From Zanthoxylum bungeanum (taxonomy: Eukaryota; Streptophyta; Magnoliopsida; Sapindales; Rutaceae): DNA of 64,000 nucleotides. The DNA lies in the NCBI GenBank assembly GCA_019454045.1, contig SKCR01015026.1:24402-88401 (forward strand). Reading direction: 5' to 3'. Position 1 is the first letter of the stretch. Each line of letters begins with the position of its first letter. The notes beneath the pieces were generated by a model. The model had not been told where the DNA came from, made no database searches, and saw only the letters and a list, made by a program, of their open reading frames with translations. The translations under genes were made by a program, and so were the position numbers. This document shows positions 1-10,636 of this stretch, in pieces.

Positions 1-404
1 ATCTTCCTAATGCAGTACTTCTGATGAAACCTCTATTATTTGTCCACTTCTCGTACCTCTATTATATATATATAGGGAGAGAATCAAGTCCGGATCACAC
101 TAAAAGACAAAAAAAAATACATATTTCGATGCATTGAAAACTGTTTTTTTTTTTAAATCTTTTAGCGTCTCGAAATGCGTGTTTTTTGTCTTTTAGTTTG
201 GTCCTCACTGTACTCGGTCAAGACGTCCTAACCGGATTCTATTTATATATATATATATATATGCATGTAGATGGTTCGACTAAGGCTTGTCACATACTAA
301 CTAAGTAATATGATAGGTGGTAATGTGACTACGGGTCATTGCTACTGATGACTTTGACAACAAGGAGCAAAGATAGCTCTAGAAATATTTTAGGTGATCA
401 TGGC
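1..404. other. AT-rich spacer without recognisable gene
   Basis: No coding potential or known element end is seen here. A short (TA)n run lies at about 244-262. The segment probably belongs to the long first coding-phase intron of the SINA-type gene read leftwards from 2732, because the downstream exons of that gene are not found in this window. Confidence 0.4.
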
Positions 405-2161
405 CAAGGTTCGAAAACTCGGTATGCGGAGCGAGGCGGCTCACCCGTGTGAGGCAAGGCAGGCAGGCTCAAGGCAGTCGAGGCGACAGCCTCAATCCAA
501 ACACGAAAAAAATTAAAAGCATCAAAATAAATCATCGACAACAAATCTATATCAATTAATACATAAAATCATCCATCGATTCGACTTGGGAGTCCCGATC
601 CAAAACGCAATTAAACAAATAAAATAAAATGGGGCTTTCAGTTTCTGGTTTATGAAGAAGTGAAGATGAAGGTGCAATGATTAAAGATGTGACTAAAAGA
701 GTAACAGAGGAAGGAGAAAGAGAAAAGAAAAGAAACAGTTGATTTAAATAAAAAGTAGAAAGGGTCACAAATTGTCCAGCATTTTCTAAATTACCAAGGG
801 TGTATATGTCTTTTTGTATGTCTTTTTATCAAATAAGTTGCATGGTCTATAATTAAATTGTTTGTTATGTCATCATCAGTGCCAAAGAAGCTAAGTTTTT
901 GGATTTCAAGGGTCCAGTTCTCATTTTTCTTGATTAAAAAAAAATTAAAGAATATCTAATAACTTTAAATAATTTCATAAATAATTATACTCTTAAATAT
1001 CTTATATTAACGATTAATAATTTTATTTTAGATCAAAATCATCTTATAAATTTGTATTACACAGTGTTCTAAAATGCGCTAGGCGCTAGTCGGGCGGCGA
1101 CCCAACGCCTAGCGCCTAGAGCGCCTAGTCGGGGCCTAGACGGTTAATCGGAAATTGAGAATTTCTATAATTAGGTTTAAGATTTGGTATGATTTGGAGA
1201 AATCAATCATAGATAAATGTTATTTGAGTAATGACTAATATTTATAAATGGTCAATTTGATGAGAAATTAACAAAAATATAAAAATATTAGATTTTTGAA
1301 ATTAGGGTTTATGTTCTAAATTGGGATTTTTTTCAAATTGATGAGTTGGGAGTTAATTTTGTAAAATTAAGGTTAGGGCTAGGATTGGGGTGTGAAATTC
1401 GGCGGGAAAAAGCAATTAATTTCAAATTCTGAGTCGGTCAACGACGGTTGACCAATGAATTTGCAACGAGCGCCTGGCCTCAACGATTTGAGGCCAGGCG
1501 GGGCGGCCATAGGCCGCCGAACCTATATGCGCCGCCTAGGCGCGCCTAGGCGGGGCGTTTTAGAACACTGGTATTACATAAGACAAAATGATCTTATTAA
1601 TTTATAGTACATAAAAAAATTTAATAAATGATTTAATATTTTTTTCTAATAACATAAATGATTATATTTTCAAATACCTTATTTTAATAATTATTTTTTA
1701 AAATAATTCTATAAATTTATTTGTATTACGTGAATTTTATTTCAACCTAATAATTTACTACATAATTCATGGTATGTATGTATTGGAGATGATTTCATTT
1801 TGATGATTTTATGCTTTTTAGCCTTTTATTATTATTTTTTTCCATGTTTGGAATAAGGTTGACGCCTTGCCACAAAAGGGGGATCGCCTTGCACCGCATA
1901 TCGAGTTTTCGAATCTTGGCCATTAGATACAAATGATAGCCTATTTAGATATTAACAGTCATTTTATTTCATGAACATGTTTCATTTTGTTTAATTTGAT
2001 GGATGTTTTTATGTATTAGTTGATATGGATTTGTTGTGGATGATTTAATTTGATGTTTTTAGTTTTTTTTAGCATTCGAATTGAGGCTGTAGTCTCGAGG
2101 CTGCTCGCCTCGCCTCACGCAGGAGACCACCTCGCACAGCATATTGAGTTTTCGAACCTTG
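405..2161. mobile_element. Long-terminal-inverted-repeat element (Mutator-like or foldback)
   Basis: The left arm (405 to about 585) starts CAAGGTTCGAAAACTC. It matches the reverse complement of about 1985-2161 along some 180 bases, including the GAGGCG-rich part and the downstream run around ATCATC and CAACAAATC. A third, more diverged arm in the right-hand orientation lies at about 1790-1923. Long imperfect terminal inverted repeats suggest a non-autonomous Mutator-like or foldback element, but I find no convincing 9-bp target duplication and no transposase frame. A separate hAT miniature element (1062-1570) lies inside it. The region appears to be intronic to the SINA-type gene. Confidence 0.55.
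1062..1570. mobile_element. Non-autonomous hAT element, family A, copy 1
   Basis: The terminal inverted repeats are CAGTGTTCTAAAATGCG and GGGGCGTTTTAGAACACTG. They are flanked by a perfect 8-bp direct repeat GTATTACA (1054-1061 and 1571-1578), the target-site length typical of hAT transposons. Both subterminal zones are GC-rich and full of GCGCCTAGGCGC-like palindromes, while the centre is AT-rich and non-coding. A related copy in the opposite orientation is at 16142-16662. At 509 bp with no transposase frame, it must depend on an enzyme supplied in trans. Confidence 0.85.
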
Positions 2162-2731
2162 ATTTTACTTGTTAATTGTTATATACTTATATTTGTTTAC
2201 TGTTGGATTTTTACGTTTCTATAGTGGACCAACCCCTATGAATAAATGTTTTACAAGTTTTCTTTCTTAAACATTCTTTTACATGAAAGAATGTTTAATG
2301 AAAATGATTGAAATGCCCATAAATAATGGAAATAGTACACTGTTGCAATTTTACTTGTAAAATTTACAGAATGATTCACAGAAACAATCTAGAACTGATA
2401 TGAATTATTCTTAGAGGCTCTAAAAAATTAATAGAAACTTACATCATAAAATTTGTTCAGCGTCAAACTCAAAACCAAAATATTATGCAACATATATAAG
2501 TATTAAACTAAAACCAACAATTGGATTCAGTAACACCAAGGTAATTTTTTGTGCAGTTTCTAAAACAGAAAGGCCTTTAAAGAAGATATGCTTCCTGGAA
2601 AGACATTTTAAAAGTGGACTTTGAGAAAATAAAATACATTCAACCTTGTTATCTAAGTGCTTTTTCAAAAGTTTAACATAAATCCCCCAGCATACTAAAA
2701 TAATTTGATGGTATATATAACATAAACAAAC
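2162..2731 (-). other. Start of SINA-gene intron, AT-rich
   Basis: This is the minus-strand sequence after the exon donor site at 2731 (GTTTG). It is AT-rich and shows no further RING or SINA-domain exon. The remaining exons are expected further left, outside the window. Confidence 0.5.
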
Positions 2732-2944
2732 CTGATGAATTGGAGGGTACATGGCATTTAAGCACACAGGACATTCCAAGAGTTCACGAACACTGCTAGA
2801 AACAGTTACATTAGGTTTTACAGCAATTTGGGTAGGATCATTCACAGAGGATTCACTGATGTCCATCAAGTCCTCAATTTGAGGAGGATCAATAACCTCA
2901 GGTTTGCTTCGCAAATCATCATAAAATGGATTCCCAGATGCCAT
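2732..2944 (-). CDS. SINA/SINAT-type RING E3 ubiquitin ligase, first coding exon (partial)
   Basis: The exon encodes 71 residues beginning MASGNPFYDD and ending ELLECPVCLNAMYPPIHQ, where a GT donor follows (2731). In plant SINA-family ligases this is exactly the start of the RING finger: Cys58 and Cys61 are the first zinc-binding pair, and the next exon normally supplies the rest of the RING plus the SIAH-type zinc finger and TRAF-like substrate-binding domain (whole protein about 300 residues). These ligases attach ubiquitin to targets and act in stress and developmental signalling. A splice acceptor (TTTTGCAG) is at 2970-2960, so the upstream in-frame codons before the ATG at 2944 are intron or 5' UTR. 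The rest of the gene is missing from the window. Either it continues beyond base 1 through a transposon-filled intron, or the gene has been broken. The coding exon itself shows no damage. Confidence 0.85.
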
Positions 2945-3931
2945 GTTAGAACAGCCAGTCTGCAAAACAAGTACATGAAACAGCCACACAACCCATTTAT
3001 AATTTGAAAAGGCTCGATTCACATAATATCAACTTATTGTTATGGATGATAACCAAACCATGGTGATTTCAAGAATAAGCAAGGAAAAAAAGGAGAGAGA
3101 CGGAGAATTCTCCGTAACAAAACTCTAAGTTATATCAATCTATTCTATAAACATCGGCAAATTGCCAACAATAATATGGTCCTTAAAAGCTAATGACCGG
3201 GCAACAGTTTGATCATCAATGTCACTTAAATATTCAAAAAAAACTTGTTTAAAATTTAAAATTTTCTTTTCTGCAATCTTTAACATAGTTCCTTTTGAAA
3301 CATTTTTTGACATATTTACATAATCAATACACTATAACTGTCCTCTTTCCATGATGTAATCTTTTATCTCTCCTTTTAGCCTCCACTCATACAAAAGTGA
3401 ATTTATATTTACCAAAGAACATTCAACTTTATATTAGAAACTTGCATCATCTCATTATTTGATTCCATAACTCATACAAAGATCACGTCACAAACAAATA
3501 TACAGCAATCATACACTCCAAAGTAAAATATGAATCACGATGAACCAAGCAGTTTATGACATTAATCAGCATAAGTTTTTATATCCAACAGAAATTCTCA
3601 CTGCAGAATCTTTTTTTCTTAGTTAATCTTATTGTCTTCTTCTTTCAAGGCACCAAGAGTCAAGTTTTGACTCCCTAACCTAAAATCACATAAAAATAAA
3701 TACATCCCAAAAAAACCTTAAAACAGGATAAACTCTTCAGTCCAATAAACACAAATATTCGGAGACAGTAAAAAAATGAACCACCATAATCTAATAAACT
3801 AGAATAAAAATATTTAAATATGATATGAATTATCTTGCCTGGCATGGATAGCCCAATGCACCATGCATTTTCTCAGTCACAGATGCAGTTCCCATATCAT
3901 TTTCACCCAGAAAAAAAAATTAGACAAACAA

Positions 3932-4660
3932 AATGAAAACACACTTTGTTAAGTAAATGAAACGAAGACATGATCGATAATATTCAATCATCACAACAAA
4001 CCAAAGAAAAACATCAAACCAACAGCAGTAAGAAGGCTGTACGCTACCTATTTCATCATCCGGAAAAAAAATTGCAATGATTATGCAGCAGAAGATACCT
4101 ATACTATACATATGAAACAAATACAGAGACAGATACAATTACAGAACTTTTTTGACAATTTTTAATGAATATGAAAAATTCAGGTACATCAAGAAAGGAA
4201 AATATTTATCTTTGACTTTTTCAACACAATAAACATTGTTAAGCAAACGAAACAAAGACGTGACCAATAACAATCAATCACCACAACAAACCAACATACA
4301 AAAACTCAAACAAGATCAAAACAACATCAGTAAGAAGGCCAAAATGACGAAAATGCAGAAGTTTTTTTTTTTTTTTGAAATCATTGGAAACCTCACCGCT
4401 GATTTAACCATTCCGGCTTAAACGGAGCAGTAAAACCCCGGCTGTCACAGGCTCTTACCAGAAACGCACTCCTGGATTCGAACCAAGAGTGAGATCCTGA
4501 GCCTCTCCACCACCAAGCCACGACGAAAATGCAGAAGATACTTGTACATATGAAACACAAAGACAATAACAGTTTTTTGGGGGTCATTTTTTAACGTATA
4601 TGACAAATTCAACAACACCCAGAAAGGAAAATATCAATCTTTCCCCTTTTCAACACCAAA
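3932..4660. repeat. Diverged tandem duplication in the SINA intron
   Basis: The stretch from about 3932 to 4231 is repeated at about 4226-4660 once the SINE is discounted. Shared landmarks in order are GTTAAG-AAACGAAAC-AAGAC, CACAACAAACCA, CAGTAAGAAGGC, GCAGAAGATAC, CATATGAAACA and AGAAAGGAAAATAT. The copies differ by many substitutions and small indels, so the duplication predates the SINE, which is present only in the second copy. Confidence 0.75.
4362..4521 (-). mobile_element. tRNA-derived SINE with 16-bp target duplication
   Basis: Read on the minus strand, it starts GTGGCTTGGTGGTGGAGAGG, which contains a good RNA polymerase III A box (TGGCTTGGTGG). About 30 bases on is a perfect B box, GGTTCGAATCC. 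A tRNA-unrelated body follows and it ends in a 15-base A tail. It is flanked by the identical 16-bp repeat GACGAAAATGCAGAAG (4346-4361 and 4522-4537), the hallmark of LINE-assisted insertion. It lies in sense orientation within the 5' UTR intron of the SINA-type gene. The paralogous tandem copy near 4080-4100 preserves the empty site. Confidence 0.92.
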
Positions 4661-4864
4661 AAAAAAAATGCAGAATAACAAATGTAACACAAAAACGACA
4701 TCGTATTGGTTTTGAAACTCTAAACCGTGAAGAATTTAAAAAAAAAAATAGAAATTTAAAATGCCGAAATGAAAAACAAAACAATAGCAAGATCACGGAA
4801 TATTCCAGAAAGCAAGAAATGAAATTTTGAGGGAAAAGAAAAGAAAAGAAAAAAGATAAAATAC

Positions 4865-5000
4865 CTGGAAAGGAAAGAGATTTAAATCAGAAGGGCATTG
4901 CTCTGTTCACAGCCAACAGAAACCCTAATTTGGTAGAAGAGGAGAGAGAGAGAATGAGAATCTGTTTGGGTGTGGGAGCGTGGAGAAGAATTAATAACGA
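4865..5000 (-). other. Putative 5' UTR exon of the SINA-type gene
   Basis: The minus strand here is a CT-rich leader (TCTCTCTCTCTCC) ending in TTTCCTTTCCAG before a GT donor at 4864, typical of a plant non-coding first exon. The transcription start is not determined and the upstream limit is approximate. It contains a minimal upstream open reading frame (4887-4898). Confidence 0.5.
4887..4898 (-). promoter_or_regulatory. Minimal upstream ORF in the SINA leader
   Basis: ATG CCC TTC TGA lies within the putative 5' UTR exon. If the exon is right, this three-codon frame could modestly reduce initiation at the main start. This is inference only. Confidence 0.25.
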
Positions 5001-5230
5001 TGGGATACGAAATGAGCGCGTTAAACAGGAGAAATTTTTGAATTAATGTATCCTCCAATTTTCATCTGACACCTGTAATATTTTATTTTAATTTAAAAAA
5101 CAATATAGTAGATTTCATTTTTATTACTACATGTTAGATAAAAATTAGATAGTATATTAATTATACCGATTCCATACAAAAATTTGAATTGAATTGAGGG
5201 ACAGAGAGAGAAGAATTTCAAATTAAAGCC

Positions 5231-5373
5231 GGAGAGAGAGAGAGAGAGAGAGAGAACCCTCTTGATAAAATACAAAAAGAACAGGTTCCATTGTAATGTG
5301 GGGCCCGCTTTTTCTGGTTTTGTTTGTTTGTTTGTTTTTTTTTTTTTTTTAAATTACTTTTCAAAAAAACAAA

Positions 5374-5405
<32 letters not shown>
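5231..5405. repeat. Microsatellites (GA)n and (TA)n
   Basis: A (GA)12-13 run lies at about 5231-5255 and a (TA)14 run at about 5378-5405, with a T-rich stretch between them. Together with the flanks they form the intergenic spacer upstream of the SINA-type gene. No gene is seen between 5000 and 5493. Confidence 0.85.
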
Positions 5406-5409
<4 letters not shown>

Positions 5410-5493
5410 CTCCACTCCCAAACATTAAAAATAAAAAATATTACGGTTCACTGTTCCGACAATTTTCACCGTAGAGTTGCAAAACAAACAGTG

Positions 5494-5908
5494 TAAGGGT
5501 GGCAGTTTAGCCCGCGGCCCGGCCCGTGGTGGAAAAAACCCGGGCCGGGCCTTAAAATGAAAGCCTGACTTGGGCCCGGGCCTTAAAATGAAAGCCTGAC
5601 TCAGGCCCGGGCCCGGGCCGGGCTTTCCTATTTTGGCCCGGGCCAAAATTAAAAAAAAAAAAAAAACATAACTATATATATATATTTTTAATATGTTTAT
5701 ATCATTTTTATTTATTTTTAGTATTTATTTTGTTTATTTATCAATGAAAGTTGTGATTTATTTATAAATTGTCTTTGTATATAGTGTAAATATATTTTAT
5801 ATTTTTAATTTTTAATTTTAAATTTTTTTTTTTAAATTCGGGCCCAAAAAAAGCCCGGGCCCGAGTTTTTTTTTTTTGTTGGCCGGGCTCGGGCCGGGCT
5901 TACCCCTA
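5494..5908. mobile_element. Non-autonomous hAT element, GGCCCGGGCC-rich type
   Basis: The ends are TAAGGGTGGCAG and TTACCCCTA (matching as imperfect inverted repeats, TAGGGGT-type). They are flanked by a perfect 8-bp target duplication AAACAGTG (5486-5493 and 5909-5916). Subterminal regions hold GGCCCGGGCCGGGC palindromic arrays around an AT-rich core. The length is 415 bp and there is no coding capacity. Confidence 0.85.
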
Positions 5909-5916
5909 AAACAGTG

Positions 5917-6366
5917 AAATTATTATCAGAACAATTTTGGAAGTTGGTAAAAATAACCCAAGAATATTAATTAACCACCACCAATCATTTTTTAACTAAA
6001 TAATAATAAATTTTATTATCTTATTTTTTTAAATCAATTTTTGCATAAGAGCTAATAGCTATCATGTTTTTTAAAATATAAATTTTTGTTACCTGAACTT
6101 TATTGTTCCATAAATTATTTCTAGAGTGGGCTAGTTTCAATTAAAAATAGAATTCAAAACATAATAATACAAAATAATAATCAATAGGGATACAATTGTC
6201 CTCCACATATTGTCATATTTTCAAAACTCGCTTGTGGAATAACTTCAATAATATCAAGTCTATAAAATATAGTTTATTATCGGGAAATTATCAATGAACG
6301 ACCTCTAGTTGGGTGAAAGTATAGATCACTCTCAAGGATTTTTAATAATGATATTGTAATTTTTCG
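5917..6366. other. AT-rich spacer
   Basis: There is no gene, element end or repeat that I can identify between the hAT element and the tandem duplication. Confidence 0.5.
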
Positions 6367-7282
6367 AGTTTAGGTTTAATATTAGAGAATCACATAATCG
6401 TTAACGATAAGAGAATCTGTTAAATATTTTGTGATTAAGACTATATTACCCCAAGTTTAATTTATATTGTTAAGAGAAATTATCTTGGCACCACCTCTAT
6501 TTCAGCAAATAATTCCATTTTAAATTAATGAATATATTTTAAATTATAAATTCATATATTTATAACTAAAATTTGAAGGTCTAATTCAAATTTCCACTAT
6601 AAACTTTAACTTTTATTCTAATTTTTTAAACACTAAAATATAATAAAATTAGTTAAGGATGGTAAAAAACTCCGAGAATTGTGTCATCTATAGTGTCAGA
6701 GCATTTAAAGCATGTTGAGGATAGTAATGCATAAAAATGACCAAAATTCTCTTGGAATGGAGCCCACGGAGGTCCGATATATTATGGTCGAGTATGGATC
6801 ATTTTTTTTACCCGTTGGTTGGACAAACAATGTAAATAGATATTGAACGAGGCTCGATATAATTTTTTTTTTTAATTTTTATGATAATTGTTACATGTAT
6901 TAAAATTAGTTTTTTTTATAAATCTGGTCCGAATTTTTACCGTCCCTGTTGTCATACCTACTCAAGCATATTGATGAGAGTAATACATATGGATGAAACC
7001 AATTCAATATGGGATGGGGTCTACGAAAACCCGATATATTAATATCAAGTATGAGTGTAATTTTCTATACTCGTTAATTGGACGGACCGTGTGAACAATA
7101 TTGAACAAGGATCCAATATAATTATATTGTATTTTTTTAATGACAGTGATTGCATGTCTTTCACCTAATTGAAGCCCCTCCTGAATTTTTAAACCAATGT
7201 TATTAGTACCTTTAAAAAAATTGAAATTATTAAAAATCTATATTCTCTTGCACATTTTTATAATCACCCTACTCTTTATATA

Positions 7283-7336
<54 letters not shown>

Positions 7337-8929
7337 ATGGTGTTTTCAGGACCTATGTTATTTAAGAAGTACGGCAGAGGTAAAAAGGGTAATTCCCTTC
7401 TCGGTCGAAATCATTAATGTCGACCCGACCACTAAGAGCACTTATGATCGGTAACCGAGCACTTGGGTTCAGATGACCGGACAATTAAAAGATCGACAGC
7501 GGCATTCTCAGTTCAAATGACCATTATGACCGATCTCATGAAGACCGAGCATATGGCGAGGTGTGCTCCGGAAGATGACACATTATTCTTGCGGATAAGA
7601 TGACAAGTTATCCTACTTTCATGGGGGAAACTGGTGAGTCAGAGTCCTAGTAGGATAAAGAAAGTAAATGTAGTTTTGATTAGGAATCCTTATGGGAAAA
7701 TGGAATAGTTTTGATTAGGAATCTTTATGGGAAAATGAAAGTATTTCAACTAGGAAATTCTTGTAGGAGAAGGAATCTGATTTCTTCACTATTATAAATA
7801 GAATGGTAGAGTGTGCATAAAGGAGGGAGATGGAGAGCATGGAGAATGAAGATGAGAATCAATATCAGAATTATTATTGTGAGACTTGTAAACACAAGAG
7901 ATATCAGAGAAGCATATCTCGGTAATAAAAGTATCATCATTTTTGTGCCCGTGGACGTAGGTCGGACCAAGATCCGCCGAACCACGTTAAATCTCCTTGT
8001 CAATTGGCGTATTATTTGTCAGTTTAGGTTTAATATTAGAGAATCACTTAATCGTTAACGATAAGAGAATCTGTTAAATATTTTGTGATTAAGACTATAT
8101 TATCCCAAGTTTAATTTATATTGTTAAGAGAAATTATCTTGGCACCACCTCTATTTCAGCAAATAATTCAATTTTAAATTAATGAATATATTTTAAATTA
8201 TAAATTCATATATTTATAACTAAAATTTGAAGGTCTAATTCAAATTTACACTATAAACTTTAACTTTTATTCTAATTTTTTAAACACTAAAATATAATAG
8301 AATTAGTTAAGGATGGCAAAAAAACTCCGAGAATTGTGTCATCTATAGTGTCAGAGCATTTAAAGCATGTTGAGGATAGTAATGCATAAAAATGACCAAA
8401 ATTCTCTTGGAATGGAGCCCACGGAGGTCCGATATATTATGGTCGAGTATGGATCATTTTTTTTACCCGTTGGTTGGACAAACAATGTAAATAGATATTG
8501 AACGAGGCTCGATATAATTTTTTTTTTTTAATTTTTATGATAATTGTTACATGTATTAAAATTAGTTTTTTTTATAAATCTGGTCCGAATTTTTACCGTC
8601 CATGTTGTCATACCTACTCAAGCATATTGATGAGAGTAATACATATGGATGAAACCAATTCAATATGGGATGGGGTCTACGAAAACCCGATATATTAATA
8701 TCAAGTATGAGTGTAATTTTCTATACTCGTTAATTGGACGGACCGTGTGAACAATATTGAACAAGGATCCAATATAATTATATTGTATTTTTTTAATGAC
8801 AGTGATTGCATGTCTTTCACCTAATTGAAGCCCCTCCTGAATTTTTAAACCAATGTTATTAGTACCTTTAAAAAAATTGAAATTAATAAAAATCTATATT
8901 CTCTTGCACATTTTTATAATCACCCTACT

Positions 8930-8967
<38 letters not shown>

Positions 8968-9650
8968 ATGGTGTTTTCAGGACCTATGTTATTTAAGAAG
9001 TACGGCAGAGGTAAAAAGGGTAATTCCCTTCTCGGTCGAAATCATTAATGTCGACCCGACCACTAAGAGCACTTTATGATCGGTAACCGAGCACTTGGGT
9101 TCAGATGACCGGACAATTAAAAGATCGACAGCGGCATTCTCAGTTCAAATGACCATTATGACCGATCTCATGAAGACCGAGCATATGGCGAGGTGTGCTC
9201 CGGAAGATGACACCTTATTCTTGCGGATAAGATGACAAGTTATCCTACTTTCATGGGGAAAACTGGTGAGTCAGAGTCCTAGTAGGATAAAGAAAGTAAA
9301 TGTAGTTTTGATTAGGAATCCTTATGGGAAAATGAAATAGTTTTGACTAGGAATCTTTATGGGAAAATGAAAGTATTTCAACTAGGAAATTCTTGTAGGA
9401 GAAGGAATCTGATTTCTTCACTATTATAAATAGAATGGTAGAGTGTGCATAAAGGAGGGAGGTGGAGAGCATGGAGAATGAAGATGAGAATCAACATCAG
9501 AATTATTATTGTGAGACTTGTAAACACAAGAGATATCAGAGAATCATATCTCGGTAATAAAAGTATCATCCTTTTGTGCCCGTGGACGTAGGTCGGACCA
9601 AGATCCGCCGAACCACGTTAAATCTCCTTGTCGATTGGCGTATTATTTGT
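6367..9650. repeat. 1.65-kb tandem duplication including flank and partial LTR
   Basis: The sequence from 6367 (AGTTTAGGTTTAATATTAG) to 8020 is repeated from 8021 to about 9650 with very few differences. The largest is a shorter TA run in the second copy. The first copy ends inside the LTR at ...GTATTATTTGTC and jumps directly to the start of the flank again. The duplication therefore happened after the LTR retrotransposon inserted, with one breakpoint inside its 5' LTR. Confidence 0.85.
7332..8020 (+). repeat. Truncated LTR copy created by the tandem duplication
   Basis: It starts TGTTGATGGTGTTTTCAGG and matches the LTR at 8964-9764 almost base for base, but lacks the final ~115 bases (from TTTTGCTAAG to CGTCAACA). 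It retains the TGTTGA terminus that is partly lost in the next copy. Confidence 0.85.
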
Positions 9651-9764
9651 CTTTTGCTAAGTTTGCTTTTGGTCCCCCATAACCAAACAAATTCACTATT
9701 GATGGAGGATTGTCTCGGGAGCAATATTCTCATATTGCCCTGAGACCAAAATCAGCCGTCAACA
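8964..9764 (+). repeat. 5' LTR of the LARD-like element
   Basis: It ends ...CAGCCGTCAACA immediately before the primer-binding site. The first bases are altered (TATTGATGG instead of TGTTGATGG), probably through slippage in the adjoining TA repeat. A TATA-like TATTATAAATAG motif occurs near 9421-9432, followed by a plausible transcription start region. Confidence 0.85.
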
Positions 9765-9784
9765 GTTGGCGCCGTCTGTGGGGA
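9765..9784 (+). other. Primer-binding site
   Basis: GTTGGCGCCGTCTGTGGGGA directly follows the LTR. This sequence is commonly seen after the 5' LTR in plant Ty3/gypsy (Tat/Athila-side) elements, and its TGGCGCCGT core resembles the complement of the 3' end of an aspartate tRNA. Confidence 0.7.
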
Positions 9785-9815
9785 CTCAACAAAAAGCAGC
9801 TCGCGTAGTAAGACG

Positions 9816-10116
9816 ATGGCAGAAGATGGAAATCACCGATCGTCAGGGATTTCACCAGATAGTTCGGGAAATCCAGGATAAATGTCTGTTGGCCGAGCCT
9901 AATTTGAGGAGGTTCCTGATTGAGGAGGGAAATAGTATGGCATAATGTATCTACCATAACGTAAGGGGACATACCACGAATGGGTGCAGAGACCTGCGGG
10001 AGCAGGTGGAAGATTTGGTGAAAGAAGGCTATCTCAGTGTGTACATAGACCATTCGGTTTTTGAGGTCGACCAAGTTGATAGCGGAAGTCATCCGGTCGG
10101 ATGCGTGGAATGCTGA
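9816..10116 (+). pseudogene. Ty3/gypsy gag remnants
   Basis: A short frame at 9816-9881 begins MAEDGNHRSSGIS and stops after 21 residues, as expected for a gag start. A second fragment (9946-10116) reads CIYHNVRGHTTNGC followed by a charged helix-like LREQVEDLVKEGYLS. This is the C-terminal gag pattern of plant gypsy elements, with Cys-x2-x-His-x4-His-x4-Cys spacing and then the L...IE.L...G.L segment. Between them and beyond, the coding region is deleted. This is the main evidence for gypsy ancestry. Confidence 0.65.
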
Positions 10117-10284
10117 GATGTAGAGAGGATGTATTAAGAAGAGCATTGCTTGTAGTGACCCTTGTAGAGTTGCAAGAAAGGCAACGGATCCCAAAAAGGT
10201 GAGTAAAACCTCTTCTGACTTAGGTTGACATTTGATTATGCTTGTTTGTTATGGCTCACACAATGGTTTTGATATTTGTTTTAC

Positions 10285-10636
10285 GGCTCGGGTCTGCTCT
10301 TGTACCGCCGAGACCGATGTCTTTTTCCGGCTCGGGTCTACTCTTATACCGCCGAGACCGATGTTTCTTTCCTGCTCGGGTCTGCTCTTATACCGCCGAG
10401 ACCGATGTCTCTTTCCGGCTCGGGTCTGCTCTTGTACCGCCGAGACCGATGTCTCTTTCCGGCTCGGGTCTACTCTTGTACCGCCGAGATCGATGTCTCT
10501 TTCCGGCTCGGGTCTGCTCTTGTACTGCCGAGACTGATGTCTCTTTTCGGCTCGGGGCTGGATTTCGTTCCGCCGAGGCTGCTTGTTTATTCGGCTCGGG
10601 GCTGGACTTTGTTCCGCCGAGGCCACTTGTTTATTC
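10285..10636 (+). repeat. 44-bp tandem repeat array (8 units)
   Basis: Units begin GGCTCGGGTCTGCTCTTGTA and repeat at 10285, 10329, 10373, 10417, 10461, 10505, 10549 and 10593, an exact 44-bp period. Each contains GGCTCGG...CCGCCGAG, an inverted pair able to form a small stem. Open frames across it in several registers are products of the repeat, not genes. Confidence 0.92.

Larger units (their letters stand above)
2960..4864 (-). other. 5' UTR intron of the SINA-type gene
   Basis: The donor GTATTTTATC begins at 4864 on the minus strand and the acceptor TTTTGCAG ends at 2960, giving about 1.9 kb of AT-rich intron. It carries an old tandem duplication (about 3932-4660) and a SINE (4362-4521). 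No coding exon is evident inside. An additional small UTR exon cannot be excluded without transcript data. Confidence 0.6.

Noticed and set aside
4362..4521. Functional tRNA gene suggested by A and B boxes
   Set aside because: No cloverleaf or anticodon arm can be formed, a poly(A) tail and 16-bp target duplication are present, and the size fits a SINE.
9730..10194. 154-codon minus-strand frame
   Set aside because: It runs antisense to the gag remnants and primer-binding site of the LARD-like element. The plus-strand reading has recognisable gag motifs.
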